From a virus: a DNA stretch of 55,417 nucleotides. A model generated the notes under the pieces. It searched no databases and had not been told where the DNA came from. It saw nothing but the letters and a program-made list of their open reading frames with translations. Shown in pieces: positions 8,395 through 16,746 of this stretch; position 1 is the stretch's first letter, and every line of letters starts with the position of its first letter. The position numbers were made by a program, and so were the translations under genes. The stretch lies in the IMG/VR virus record IMGVR_UViG_3300025674_000052, positions 1 to 55,417 of that record, one strand, 5' to 3'.

Positions 8395-9014
8395 TAGACG
8401 ATCACCCGGCGATGCGCTTGCAGCGCCCTCCTGACCGTGGACAGCAGACCGTACTCGCCGGCGCTGAAGCTCGTGCCACCGCCCTGCGAGGTGTCCACGT
8501 TGCCGCCGAGGGTGTCCTGCCGCTGGAGGCGGTAGAGCACCTGCATTTCAGCGGCGTTGGTCAGCCACTCGTGCTTGCTGCCGATCTCGCCGGTGTTGGC
8601 GAAAAAGCCGCCGGTGTAGGTCACCTCTGCGAATGCTGGATCGTAGGGCTGCTGGTCGAACAGCATGATCGTGCCCGTGCGGGCATCCAGCCGGTAGGTC
8701 GTGTCGAGGGTCTCCGCCGTCGTGGTGGCGAGGTCGCTGGGAATCCTCGCCACCTTCAGCGTCGTCGTGCCGGTGATCGCGACTGCGTCCAGGGAGAACG
8801 TCTTCGAGAACCTTCTGACCTCGTACCGCTCAGTGCGCTCGGCCTGCAAGAGGTGCAGGCCGAGGTACTGCCCGATCTGGCTGCTCACCTCCTCGATCAT
8901 CGACTCGATGAACGCGGTGCGGCTGTCCCCAGCGTCGGACAGGTCCATCTTCGCGATGATCCGGGCCGCCGTGGACAGGTTGATCGGCTGGAGCGTGTTG
9001 GTCAGGTTCGGCAC
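8394..9014 (-). CDS. Head-tail connector (adaptor), gp6-like
   Basis: 206 aa. The N-terminal region is helical (FIESMIEEVSSQIGQYLGL), a central beta section follows, and a pattern EVTYTGGF near residue 130 precedes C-terminal helices that contact the portal in this class. This order matches gp6-like / gp15-type connector proteins. It follows two small head genes and precedes the gp10-like neck gene, the standard connector position. Adaptors of this family form a 12-subunit ring under the portal. Identification is by motif pattern and synteny. Confidence 0.7.
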   Translation of the reverse strand: MPNLTNTLQPINLSTAARIIAKMDLSDAGDSRTAFIESMIEEVSSQIGQYLGLHLLQAERTERYEVRRFSKTFSLDAVAITGTTTLKVARIPSDLATTTAETLDTTYRLDARTGTIMLFDQQPYDPAFAEVTYTGGFFANTGEIGSKHEWLTNAAEMQVLYRLQRQDTLGGNVDTSQGGGTSFSAGEYGLLSTVRRALQAHRRVIV

Positions 9015-9017
9015 GCT

Positions 9018-9245
9018 TTACTCCTCGGGGTCTCCAAGCCGCTCCAGCGGCTCCGGGCTCGTCTCCGGCTCCTCGGTCGTCTCGTCCGGCATCACGGCCT
9101 GGAAGAGGGCAGGGTGGGCCTGGACGACCGCTGAGGTCGCGGTGTATCGCAGTCCTGGGAAGAAGACCTGTCCACCGACGCGAACCGGCTCTCCGCCCAC
9201 GAGGACGACGTAGTCCGCGCCTCGCCATCGGAGTTGCTCAGTCAT
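9018..9245 (-). CDS. Small head-region protein, unrecognised
   Basis: 75 aa, overlapping the upstream gene's stop by 8 bp. The N-terminal half is beta-prone (YVVLVGGEPVRVGGQVFFP) and the C-terminal third is acidic and Pro/Glu-rich. It resembles small auxiliary head genes between capsid and connector, but I do not recognise a family. Coupled translation with its neighbours supports it being real. Confidence 0.6.
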   Translation of the reverse strand: MTEQLRWRGADYVVLVGGEPVRVGGQVFFPGLRYTATSAVVQAHPALFQAVMPDETTEEPETSPEPLERLGDPEE

Positions 9246-9720
9246 CAGAGGGCTCCTCCGGCTTCGGCTCGTAGGCGAGGTCCGCCGGCGGCTCGGGCAG
9301 AGACTCCTGAGCCGGAGCCTTGGCTTTCGCCTTCCGCTTGGGCTTCGGCTTGGCCTCGGGCTCCGGCGCTGCGCTCGGCAGCGCGGAGAAGTCGATCTGG
9401 CGGGCAGGCTCAGTGAAGCGTTGAGGGCTGTCTGCGGGCTTGCCTGCTTCGTACTCTTGGAGCCTGCTTCGGATCTCGTGCGGGATGTCGTCGATGCCGA
9501 TCAGTGCCGCGTCTGCGGGCACTTCCTCGACTTTTTCCAGCTTGTGATACTGGCCGGTCTTCTGAGCGATCTCGCACAGGTACGGCGAGCGCAGGTCGAC
9601 GACCTCGCCGGCTCGTGCCCAGATCATGGGCTTGCCGTCCTGGGACGGCCAGTGGAGAGCGCGGCCTCGCAGGACGCGGTAGAAGCCTTCACGGCCAGGG
9701 ACTTGCTGGAACTTGTTCAT
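9238..9720 (-). CDS. Head-associated protein with Lys/Pro-rich tail, unrecognised
   Basis: 160 aa from ATG 9720; an upstream in-frame extension would run through the hairpin at 9746-9781 and is rejected. Residues ~1-95 look globular. About 100-140 is a low-complexity Pro/Lys/Ala linker (KPKPKRKAKAKAPAQ) and the C-terminus is acidic. Lies between the decoration-like gene and connector genes. The basic linker could bind DNA or another virion protein inside the head; this is speculation. Confidence 0.6.
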   Translation of the reverse strand: MNKFQQVPGREGFYRVLRGRALHWPSQDGKPMIWARAGEVVDLRSPYLCEIAQKTGQYHKLEKVEEVPADAALIGIDDIPHEIRSRLQEYEAGKPADSPQRFTEPARQIDFSALPSAAPEPEAKPKPKRKAKAKAPAQESLPEPPADLAYEPKPEEPSDD

Positions 9721-9745
9721 GTCTTGCGGGCAGGTGTGGGGAGCA

Positions 9746-9781
9746 GAGGCCCCCAGAGCCCTGCCAAGCTCTGAGGGCCTC
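9746..9781 (-). terminator. Strong 14-bp hairpin (one mismatch) between head genes
   Basis: GAGGCCCCCAGAGC at 9746-9759 pairs with GCTCTGAGGGCCTC at 9768-9781 with a single mismatch and an 8-base loop. It fills the gap after the decoration-like gene (stop at 9791). There is no U-run on the leftward transcript, so it is probably an attenuating or mRNA-protecting hairpin that sets the high level of capsid and decoration mRNA relative to downstream genes. Confidence 0.6.
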
Positions 9782-9790
9782 CTAGGAAGA

Positions 9791-10234
9791 TCAGGTGAGG
9801 ACCGTGAAGGCCAGCTCATCAGCGCCACCGGCGGTGGCGTCGATGTACTCGGCGGTGTTGGCGCAACCGTACAGGACGCCGACGACGGAAATGTCCGTCG
9901 CCCCCGTCGCTCCGACCGTGCCTGCCACCTTGATGTAGCGGCTTTGCTGCTCCAGGTCGATCATGCCGTGCAGGACAGCTCCGTCGTCGCCGGCGGTCAG
10001 CGTGAAAGCTGCGCCAGTGATGTTAGCAAACGCGCCGCCGGAGGTCGTGGCCTCCTGAACTGTTACGCTGCCGTCGCCTGCCGTCGCCATCGTGCCGATG
10101 GTGATGGTGACATGGAGCCAGCGCCAGCCCTTGCTGTCTAGCTCGATTCCCGTCAGGGATCCGCCGCCGGACACAGCGTCCGGGGCAACTAGCGAGACCA
10201 CGCGGCCTGCTGAGGTGAAGTCGGTTGCAGCCAT
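9791..10234 (-). CDS. Probable capsid decoration (cement) protein
   Basis: 147 aa, rich in Gly, Ala, Thr and Val, almost wholly beta-strand, with no charged helical segments. It is transcribed just after the major capsid gene, and its mRNA is closed by a strong hairpin, a setting typical of abundant decoration proteins. A GGAG ribosome site lies 9 bases before the ATG. In many HK97-fold phages the gene next to the capsid stabilises the shell. No specific family motif was recognised; it could also be a head fibre. Confidence 0.55.
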   Translation of the reverse strand: MAATDFTSAGRVVSLVAPDAVSGGGSLTGIELDSKGWRWLHVTITIGTMATAGDGSVTVQEATTSGGAFANITGAAFTLTAGDDGAVLHGMIDLEQQSRYIKVAGTVGATGATDISVVGVLYGCANTAEYIDATAGGADELAFTVLT

Positions 10235-10249
10235 TGAAATGGTCTCCGA

Positions 10250-11494
10250 TCAGAGGTTAGTGGTGTCCAGGTTCTGCGTGACGCAGAACGCGGTCGGCTG
10301 GGTGACGGCCACATCAACGTCGATGTAAGCCACGATGTGCGTCTGGCGCTTCTGAAGAGCGTCGTCCGCGACGTTGGAAGCCTCGATGCTGAGGTTGTTC
10401 CAGGTAGCGAGCACGGCCTTCGAGAAGTCCCCGAAGATCGCCTCGGTGTTAGCGCCCGAAGCAAGCTGCGTCGTGCGGCGGTAGCGGTAGCCGAGGATGA
10501 AGTCCTCAGCGCCTGCCGAGAAGATCTTGCGGCCCATCTCCAGGTGATCGGCGGTGCTGTCCTCGCTCTTGATCTGGCGAGCAGCCCGCAGGAATCGGTT
10601 GGCGACGGCGAAGCCGAGCGACTGCGCTCCGGTGAGCGCGTTGGCGTCAGCCAGCGTGTCCTCCATCGCAAGCAGATCGGTGTAGAAGTCGGCGGTGACG
10701 ACTGCGCCGGAGCCCGAGGTCGCTGAGGTGAAGTCGACGGTATTCACGCCGGCGGTGTTGTAGATGCCGATCGGGTTGCCGTCAGCGCCGGTGCCCTTCA
10801 GGATCCACTCGTTCCACTTCAGCGCAAGCTCCTCCGCCATGCGACGGCGGATGAACTGGTCAGCGCCAACGCCGAGCTGCAGGAACCTGCGGCTGGCCTT
10901 GACGTAGGACTGAGCGCAGTGGGGCTCCAGGCGGTGGTTCCCGAAGCTGAGGTCCGTCGCCGTGTTGGCGGCGTTCTCGGCCACGTTGTCGACCGCCGGG
11001 CCGCTGACCTCGCGGGGGATCTCAACGACACCAGCGCCCGTCACGGGGAGCTGCGTGATGCCAAGGTCCATCGCGATCACCTGCGGACGCAGGAGCGGGA
11101 TGATCTGGTCTTCGAAGACCTGCGTGGGCACAAGGAAGCCTCCCGCAGTGTCCGGCACGGTGCCCATGTCGTACAGCTCGCGCGACATGGCAAGCTCCAT
11201 CGGGCACTCCTTCTCGGGGTTGCCCAGGGTGAGCCCTCGGAAGACGCGACCGAAGTTGTAGGTCTCGCCCTCGTGGGTCTCCTCCATCGAGCCGGGCAGG
11301 TTGTGCTTCCTGCCTTCCTTCTCGGCGGCGTCCTGCTCCGCCTCCCAGCGGTTCATGCGTTCGGTGACGACGGACATCGCGTTCGTGACGTCCACCATGT
11401 TGGCCTTGACGGCCTCCGAGACCTCGTCTCGAAGGAGCGTGCGGAACTCCTGCCGCTTCTCGTCCCGGCCCTTCTCGATGTTTTCGTCGAGCAT
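10250..11494 (-). CDS. Major capsid protein, HK97 fold
   Basis: 414 aa. Residues 1-~75 form a charged coiled coil, a scaffold-like delta domain presumably removed by the upstream protease. The mature body follows, with a GGFLVPTQVFEDQI pattern near residue 117 and a later SFGNHRLEPH/SYVKASRRFLQ stretch (E-loop and spine helix of HK97-type capsids), then the WNEWILKGTGADGNPIGIY pattern common in this family. Gene order portal, protease, capsid is canonical. No other capsid candidate exists in the window. Confidence 0.9.
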   Translation of the reverse strand: MLDENIEKGRDEKRQEFRTLLRDEVSEAVKANMVDVTNAMSVVTERMNRWEAEQDAAEKEGRKHNLPGSMEETHEGETYNFGRVFRGLTLGNPEKECPMELAMSRELYDMGTVPDTAGGFLVPTQVFEDQIIPLLRPQVIAMDLGITQLPVTGAGVVEIPREVSGPAVDNVAENAANTATDLSFGNHRLEPHCAQSYVKASRRFLQLGVGADQFIRRRMAEELALKWNEWILKGTGADGNPIGIYNTAGVNTVDFTSATSGSGAVVTADFYTDLLAMEDTLADANALTGAQSLGFAVANRFLRAARQIKSEDSTADHLEMGRKIFSAGAEDFILGYRYRRTTQLASGANTEAIFGDFSKAVLATWNNLSIEASNVADDALQKRQTHIVAYIDVDVAVTQPTAFCVTQNLDTTNL

Positions 11495-11501
11495 ATTGGG
11501 T

Positions 11502-12842
11502 TCAGTTGTCGGGCGTGAAGCCCAGGTCTCTGGCGAGGGTGTAGAGGTCCGAAGAGCCGTCGCCAGTTGCCGGCTCGTCGGTGGAAGGTGCGGCGCTCAG
11601 CTCAGTCAGCGCCTCGTACAGGTCTGTCTGGGACTGGACCTTGATGTCGTCCAACTCCTGACGGAGCGAAGCGATCTCGGTGCGGAGGTCGTCGAGTTGC
11701 TCTCGCGCCTTGACGTCTGCGAAGGTGATCGGGTTCTGCGCGTTGCTGATCTCGGTGCTGTCCCAGCTGACAGAAGCCTCGGCCTCCGGCTCAGGCATTT
11801 CGGGGACCGTGACCGAGAGCTTCGTGGCTGTTCCACGGTCTCGGGCCAGCGTCTCGCGGAACTCTCCGAGCACGCTATCCGCGTGGATGCCAGCCTCCGC
11901 GAACTCTGCGAGCTTCTGCTCCAGCAGGTCCGTGCCGTCTGCGCTGAGCAGACGGGCGTTCTTGTCGCGCCCGAGCGGCGTGATCGAGAACTCGATCAGG
12001 TTGGCTTTCTGGATGACGGCGGAGAACGGCTTCATACCCATCGTCTCCTGCTCGTCCTCGGTGGGCGGACGCATCTTCATGACGTCGAAGCCGACGCTGC
12101 CGTTGCTCAGGAGCTTGGCCTCCACGAGGTCCTCGACGAGGCCAGCGAAGTCATAGATCGCTCGGTCTGCGAACTCAACGTCGCCGGTCAGGGCCTTGAA
12201 GGTCTTGCCGCCCCTCCGCAGCTCAACGCCCTTCTGCATCGCCGTCACCTTGCCGATCGGCGGGCGCGACTCTTGGATGTTGTGGTCGTAGAGGACGTTG
12301 CTGCCTCGGTACACGAACTCCTTCGTGTCCCAGGCGCTCGCCATCACCTTGTCCTTGAGGGGCGGGATCAGGTCGTCGCTGACCATGACGTAGCCGTAGC
12401 TCCGCCGGCCCATCTTGTCCTCGTCATCCTTCTTGCCGCGACCGTAGCTCGCCTTGCCCTTGCTGATCTTCGTCAAGGTCGAGAACTTGTGACCCACGCG
12501 AGTGTCGCTGGGCTCGCCGTCTCGGTAGACCTGGATCAGGGCTGCCGGGTCGTCCTCAGTGCCCTTGACCTTGAAGTCGGCACCGGGGACGTTGATGGTC
12601 CCGTTGCGCTCAATGCGCTCGATGCGGCCCTCGGCGCTGCCGCCGGAGCTTCGCCAGCGGACCATGTCGCCGGTCTTCAGGCCGTCTGGGGCTGCGTATG
12701 CCTCATCGGTCAGGGCGTAGCGCAGGATGCCGTCACCAGCCTCCTGGCGTACCTGCATCCAATCCTCGGCACTGACGCCTGCAAGGTCGGCATCGGTGAC
12801 GGTGCCTGCGCGGAACTTCTCGACGAGCTGGGCGTACTTCAT
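11502..12842 (-). CDS. Prohead maturation protease with N-terminal Tudor-like domain and C-terminal scaffold region
   Basis: 446 aa, overlapping the portal fusion by 4 bp. Residues ~57-125 resemble the HVA1/DUF2945 Tudor-like fold (GDMVRWRSSGG opening, later DDPAALIQVY). Residues ~140-300 resemble the HK97-type serine protease: YDHNIQESRPPIGKV supplies the candidate catalytic His and LSNGSVGF the candidate Ser. The C-terminal ~110 residues are acidic with a coiled coil (about 380-415) and look like a scaffold. It would cleave the capsid delta domain and itself during maturation. Confidence 0.8.
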   Translation of the reverse strand: MKYAQLVEKFRAGTVTDADLAGVSAEDWMQVRQEAGDGILRYALTDEAYAAPDGLKTGDMVRWRSSGGSAEGRIERIERNGTINVPGADFKVKGTEDDPAALIQVYRDGEPSDTRVGHKFSTLTKISKGKASYGRGKKDDEDKMGRRSYGYVMVSDDLIPPLKDKVMASAWDTKEFVYRGSNVLYDHNIQESRPPIGKVTAMQKGVELRRGGKTFKALTGDVEFADRAIYDFAGLVEDLVEAKLLSNGSVGFDVMKMRPPTEDEQETMGMKPFSAVIQKANLIEFSITPLGRDKNARLLSADGTDLLEQKLAEFAEAGIHADSVLGEFRETLARDRGTATKLSVTVPEMPEPEAEASVSWDSTEISNAQNPITFADVKAREQLDDLRTEIASLRQELDDIKVQSQTDLYEALTELSAAPSTDEPATGDGSSDLYTLARDLGFTPDN

Positions 12843-15646
12843 GCGATTTCGATGTCAGGGTCGTCGAGCGCGTCTCGGCGCTCCACGGCGGTGTAGGTAC
12901 ACCGGCAGTTGATGACCTCGCTGGCACTGCCATTCGGGTCGTGCGGGTAGCGCAGGCCGTTCGGGAACAGCTCCCCCATTGTGCGGACGAGGCCGTTGGC
13001 GGAGATGTGCGTCGGGCGGGTGAACTTGTCGTTGCTGGCTCGCCACCGGATCTTCGTGACGTTGCTCGCCTCGTACTGGGTGAACTTGCCCTGGTTCTGA
13101 GCCTTGCCCGTCTCGGTCGCTGCGATAGTCGCCGCTCGCGCCTCCTTCGTGCCGAAGACTCGACGCAGCTCCTCCGTCAGCTCGGGGAGTGCCTGCTGTA
13201 CTACCTGCCGCAGGTTGCCCGGAGGGTGAAGTTTCGTGAACACGCCAGCGATGGCGTCTCGCACACGACGCTCAGTCACGCTATTCACGCCCTCGACGAG
13301 CCCGATGCGCTGAGTTGCGATGCGCTGGATGACGGTCGGGTCGGTGCTGCTCACCACGCCGGCCCCAAGCTCGCTGGCTGCGTCCTGCATCGCCTCCGCG
13401 AAGACCTCCGCAAGTCGGGCCTGCACGGCGACATCGAGCTTCTCAGCCCACTTGGGCGCGTCCAGGAGGATTGCAGCCCACGCCGTCGTCGTCAGCCCTT
13501 CGGGGTTGATGCTCTCGTCGAAGATGCTGAGCCGCCGGAAGCTGCCGTTGGCGATGCGTCGGAGCTTCGCGAGCTGGGCCTTCTCGTAGTCTTCGAGCCA
13601 CTCTAGGGCGGCGCTGTATAGTGGCTTGTCGACGTAGTCGTCGAGGCCCTCGTGGCGTGTGAGGGCAACGCCGACGCCATCATCCCACAGGTGCGCGTAT
13701 AGCTCGCCGGCGTCCCGTTCCAAGGCCACCGGCTCTCCCACTCCTTCTCCGCAGCACCCTTCGACGCCGGCGTTGCTCTCTAGGCTGTTGCGGCCCGATC
13801 CGGGGTCGTATCCCCAGTTCTTCAGCGAGATGTCGCGCTTGCTCGGGCAGTCTCCAACGGGCTTGCCCCGAGGCATCCCTCGCATCCGCGAGATGAACGA
13901 GATTGCCCTGTTGGCGGCCTTGACCTCGCGGGTGCCCCACTCGGACTTCTTTTTCCGCATCAGCGCCACGTTGCGCTTGATGACGGCTCCAGGGTTTAGC
14001 GAAGCCTTGCGGCTGCACTCGGTCTCGCCCCACGCCTCAAGGCTGCTGGCACTCATGTTGACGACCTTGCGCCACGCGGCGTACACCTCGTCGACCCTCT
14101 CCTTGTCGGCCAGAGTCGTGCGGCTGGCCTGCTCGGTGTCGTCGTCCTCGGGCTCCTGGGGCTCCGGCGCAGACTCCGGCGCAGGCTCAGGCGCGTCAAG
14201 GTCGATGAGCGTGGCGAGGCCCCACTTGCGGTCGCCTTTCTCCGGCTGCTCAACCTCGACGCCCTGCTGCTGAAGCACCTCGTTGTACGAGACACCGATG
14301 CCCTTGGCGGAGATGTTTGCAGCTCGCTCCAACTGCTCGCCCACGTCGCGCTGGAGCGCCTCAATGTGGCTACTGTTGAAGTAGGCGACGGTCCCCTGCG
14401 GGCTGCCGATCCGCAGCATCCGGGGCAGCAGATCATTCGTCAGAACGTCCGCTGTGCTGTTTGCCAGCGACAGGATCCCGTTGGGACCGGTCCACAACTC
14501 CCTGTGCGCTGTCTCGACGTTGTTGTAGGTCGCGTTGTCGTACACCCCCACACAAGGAGGCGGGACGCCGAGGCCGGCAAGGATGCTGTCCCTCAGCCAA
14601 GTCAGCAGCGTCTCGTACTGCATATCGCTCGGCTTCACCGGGTTCGGCACGAACTTGGCGCTGCTCTGCAAGAGCTTCATGCGGCGCTGATTCGGGCCGC
14701 TGAACTCGTCGTCAGCAAGCTCTTGCCGCCGCTGCATCTCCGCAGCGTCCACCTCGTGGTCGTAGATGATGAAGCCGCCAGGGTCCCCGCCGTTGCGGAC
14801 GCTGGCGTCCATCGCGCGGAACGCCTGGAAGTAGAGGTCAGTCTCCCGCTCCAGGGAGTCAACGTCGCCCAGACCTCGTGCGAAGTTGTAGGGGTCGTAG
14901 TCGCGGTAGTGGACGACCGAGCCCACGGGGAAGGCTGGGCTGACCTTGCTGCTCTGCCGGCTGTAGGAAGTCGTGTAGCGGTACGTCGCGGGCATCCCGC
15001 CGGCGTCGTACTGGATCTCGACAAGGCTGCCTCGCACAGGCACCACGCTGGCCGGCATCGCCCCGAGCAGGCGCGTCTGAGCGTTGCTCTGCACCGGGTC
15101 GCCGTTCTCGTCCATCATGAACCAGATGCACTCGCCATCGTGCTTCATGTTGATGGCGTGCGCCCTCCAGAACTGCGTCGGTGTCATGACGCGGTTCGGG
15201 TCCGCGAGCAGGTCGAGGAGCGGGTGCGAGGCCAGTGGCTCGACGCCCTGGTCCGGCTCCTGAGGGTAGAGCTGCAGCGGCATCCGCACGAAGCCCTCGC
15301 TGATCGCCTTGATGCCTGCTCGGACCCAGACGTTCTCCTCGTAGGGGCGATCCGACTCCTCGCGATCGGCTACTGGGTTCGCCAGCTTATAGAGGTCGCT
15401 GCTGCCGACGACGCTCAGAAGCTCGCTCGCGCCCTCCCGCAGCTTGCCGGTGTCGTCGAAGAACCGGCCCTCGCCCGTCTGAGCGGCCACCTTCTGTAGC
15501 AGACTCCTGCCTGCCTTGGCCTTCCAGAGAGGCTCCGCACGAGTTGCGCGGTGCCACTCAAGTCGGTCTCGGGACCTTGCGTCAGAGGACTCGTGGGCGA
15601 TCACAGCGCCTAGGAGGCCCCTCGCGCCTGCTGGAATCACGCGCAA
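12839..15646 (-). CDS. Portal protein fused to a middle domain and a C-terminal MuF-like head morphogenesis domain
   Basis: About 935 aa; the start is TTG 15646 or GTG 15640, since an in-frame stop lies just upstream and no ATG is near. Residues ~70-470 match HK97-type portals (VPPPCVGVYDNATYNNVE, RELWTGPNG). After an acidic Pro/Glu linker (about 485-505), residues ~510-630 form a Trp/Lys/Arg-rich domain with SKRDISLKNWGYDPG. The last ~110 residues match the Mu gpF-like (MuF) domain, ending with NCRCTY. Portal forms the DNA channel; MuF proteins are minor capsid proteins sometimes injected. Having all three in one chain is unusual. Confidence 0.85.
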   Translation of the reverse strand: MRVIPAGARGLLGAVIAHESSDARSRDRLEWHRATRAEPLWKAKAGRSLLQKVAAQTGEGRFFDDTGKLREGASELLSVVGSSDLYKLANPVADREESDRPYEENVWVRAGIKAISEGFVRMPLQLYPQEPDQGVEPLASHPLLDLLADPNRVMTPTQFWRAHAINMKHDGECIWFMMDENGDPVQSNAQTRLLGAMPASVVPVRGSLVEIQYDAGGMPATYRYTTSYSRQSSKVSPAFPVGSVVHYRDYDPYNFARGLGDVDSLERETDLYFQAFRAMDASVRNGGDPGGFIIYDHEVDAAEMQRRQELADDEFSGPNQRRMKLLQSSAKFVPNPVKPSDMQYETLLTWLRDSILAGLGVPPPCVGVYDNATYNNVETAHRELWTGPNGILSLANSTADVLTNDLLPRMLRIGSPQGTVAYFNSSHIEALQRDVGEQLERAANISAKGIGVSYNEVLQQQGVEVEQPEKGDRKWGLATLIDLDAPEPAPESAPEPQEPEDDDTEQASRTTLADKERVDEVYAAWRKVVNMSASSLEAWGETECSRKASLNPGAVIKRNVALMRKKKSEWGTREVKAANRAISFISRMRGMPRGKPVGDCPSKRDISLKNWGYDPGSGRNSLESNAGVEGCCGEGVGEPVALERDAGELYAHLWDDGVGVALTRHEGLDDYVDKPLYSAALEWLEDYEKAQLAKLRRIANGSFRRLSIFDESINPEGLTTTAWAAILLDAPKWAEKLDVAVQARLAEVFAEAMQDAASELGAGVVSSTDPTVIQRIATQRIGLVEGVNSVTERRVRDAIAGVFTKLHPPGNLRQVVQQALPELTEELRRVFGTKEARAATIAATETGKAQNQGKFTQYEASNVTKIRWRASNDKFTRPTHISANGLVRTMGELFPNGLRYPHDPNGSASEVINCRCTYTAVERRDALDDPDIEIA

Positions 15647-15659
15647 ACTCTAGATTTTC

Positions 15660-16202
15660 TCAGCGGTTGATCGTGTAGATCAAGGCTGCCCCCACGACGC
15701 CGACCTGCCCGGTCAGCTCCGTACCGTCCGCGATGGCTGTTCGCGTGAGCACCCCCACGATCTGCCCTGCCGTTGCGGAGGCGTACACTGCCGTACTCAG
15801 AGGGATCGTCACGATTTGCAGCGTGCCTGCCGTGGCCCCAAGGGCGATGTCGCCCGAGGCGGCAGACTGCGCTCCGGTGCCCGCGACCGGGTTGGCGCTC
15901 GCCGTCACGGTGTCTGACGCGAAGGTGAGGGCGGCCTCCTTGCTTGTCTCCGTCGTCAGGGGCATCAGCGCGACCTGGAGGGACGGGGCCGCCGTGATGT
16001 CCGCCCTTGGGGGGATCGGAACGGTCACGCTGAGCGTCTCAGAGAGGTCGAACGCCCACGCTGCGACGAAGGCCGTGTTCAGGCTCGCTGGGCTGCCTGG
16101 GCCTGTCAGGAGCGAGCACGGGACCGCTCTGGAGGTGACTCCGTTGAGGATGTCGGGGATCTCCGAGACGAGCGTGCTGGCGGTCAGGGTCGTGTAGGCC
16201 AT
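15660..16202 (-). CDS. First gene of the late operon, structural-type protein of unknown function
   Basis: 180 aa from ATG 16202 with a good AGGAGG about 9 bases upstream. Rich in Ala, Thr, Ser and Val; predicted beta-strand throughout with no charged helices, resembling virion surface or head-fibre proteins. It directly precedes the portal fusion and lies 34 bases beyond a strong terminator. No family recognised. A longer upstream frame would run through the terminator and is rejected. Confidence 0.65.
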   Translation of the reverse strand: MAYTTLTASTLVSEIPDILNGVTSRAVPCSLLTGPGSPASLNTAFVAAWAFDLSETLSVTVPIPPRADITAAPSLQVALMPLTTETSKEAALTFASDTVTASANPVAGTGAQSAASGDIALGATAGTLQIVTIPLSTAVYASATAGQIVGVLTRTAIADGTELTGQVGVVGAALIYTINR

Positions 16203-16235
16203 GCGGCCACCCTCCTGGGCCGCTGGGCCGGCGTC

Positions 16236-16268
16236 AACGAAAAAAGGCCGCCCGGTGAGGGCGGCCTT
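16236..16268 (-). terminator. Strong rho-independent terminator between early and late regions
   Basis: On the leftward transcript GGCCGCCC, a 5-base loop and GGGCGGCC are followed directly by TTTTTTCG. It follows the small gene ending at 16291 and stands just before the late operon. Only 34 bases lie between it and the first late start codon. Confidence 0.9.
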
Positions 16269-16290
16269 GGCCGAGGGCGGCGGAGGGCGA

Positions 16291-16641
16291 TCAGCGCTGG
16301 GTGACGCGCTCCATCGCACTGATGGCGTCGTCCAGCTCGGAGCGGATCTCAAGGATTCGTTCCGCAGCGCGGCTGTACCCGTCACACTCAAGGATGTCCC
16401 AGATGTCGGTGAGCACCGAGCGCAGGAACACCGTGCGGGACTTGCCCTCGACGAGGTCTGCGAACTTCCAGTTGACGTTGATGCCGCGAGCGCGGCGGTA
16501 AACCTCAACGGCGGGGACGTTTTCGCAGGAGGCCGTGTCGAAGATCGACTCCGCGCGGAGGTAGGTCAGCGCAGTACGCGCCATCGCGTTCCAGCAGAAG
16601 GAGGGGATCCGAATCGAGGGGCCGGGGTGGTTGGCAGTCAT
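16291..16641 (-). CDS. Small early-type protein, unknown function
   Basis: 116 aa from ATG 16641; an in-frame extension runs upstream through the promoter-like element and is rejected. Mixed helical protein with a charged C-terminal helix (AAERILEIRSELDDAISAMER). It has its own copy of the repeated promoter and hairpin and is closed by a strong terminator, so it is effectively a single-gene unit. No family recognised. Placement among short, individually promoted genes fits host-takeover or regulatory functions, which is inference only. Confidence 0.65.
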   Translation of the reverse strand: MTANHPGPSIRIPSFCWNAMARTALTYLRAESIFDTASCENVPAVEVYRRARGINVNWKFADLVEGKSRTVFLRSVLTDIWDILECDGYSRAAERILEIRSELDDAISAMERVTQR

Positions 16642-16661
16642 TGCTTCGTAGGGGTTGCTGG

Positions 16662-16728
16662 CGAGGGCTGATTCCCTCGACACACTTACTTTCGGCTCTT
16701 CGGCTCGTTTCCGCAAGCCCTTTTTCTG
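16662..16728 (-). promoter_or_regulatory. Repeated promoter element with leader hairpin, copy 1
   Basis: Leftward: AGAAAAAG box, CTTGCGG (-35 TTGCGG at 16716-16711), 17-bp spacer, -10 GAAAGT at 16693-16688, then hairpin CGAGGG-AATCAG-CCCTCG at 16679-16662, 20 bases before the start codon at 16641. It belongs to a set of seven with identical spacing. Confidence 0.75.
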
Positions 16729-16746
16729 ATTCTGCCTGGGAAATCC

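Noticed and set aside
11301-12896. 531-codon rightward frame opposite capsid and protease
   Set aside because: Shadow of two well-supported genes. It crosses their boundary and the intergenic gap, which a real gene opposite a coupled operon would be unlikely to do.
14366-15499. 377-codon rightward frame opposite the portal
   Set aside because: Antisense to portal motifs; biased composition and no start signals.
16642-16716. Upstream protein extension beginning Met-Arg-Lys-Arg-Ala-Glu, seen before three small genes
   Set aside because: The three extensions are alike because they translate the repeated promoter and hairpin (copies 1, 2 and 5), not because they share a real protein domain.
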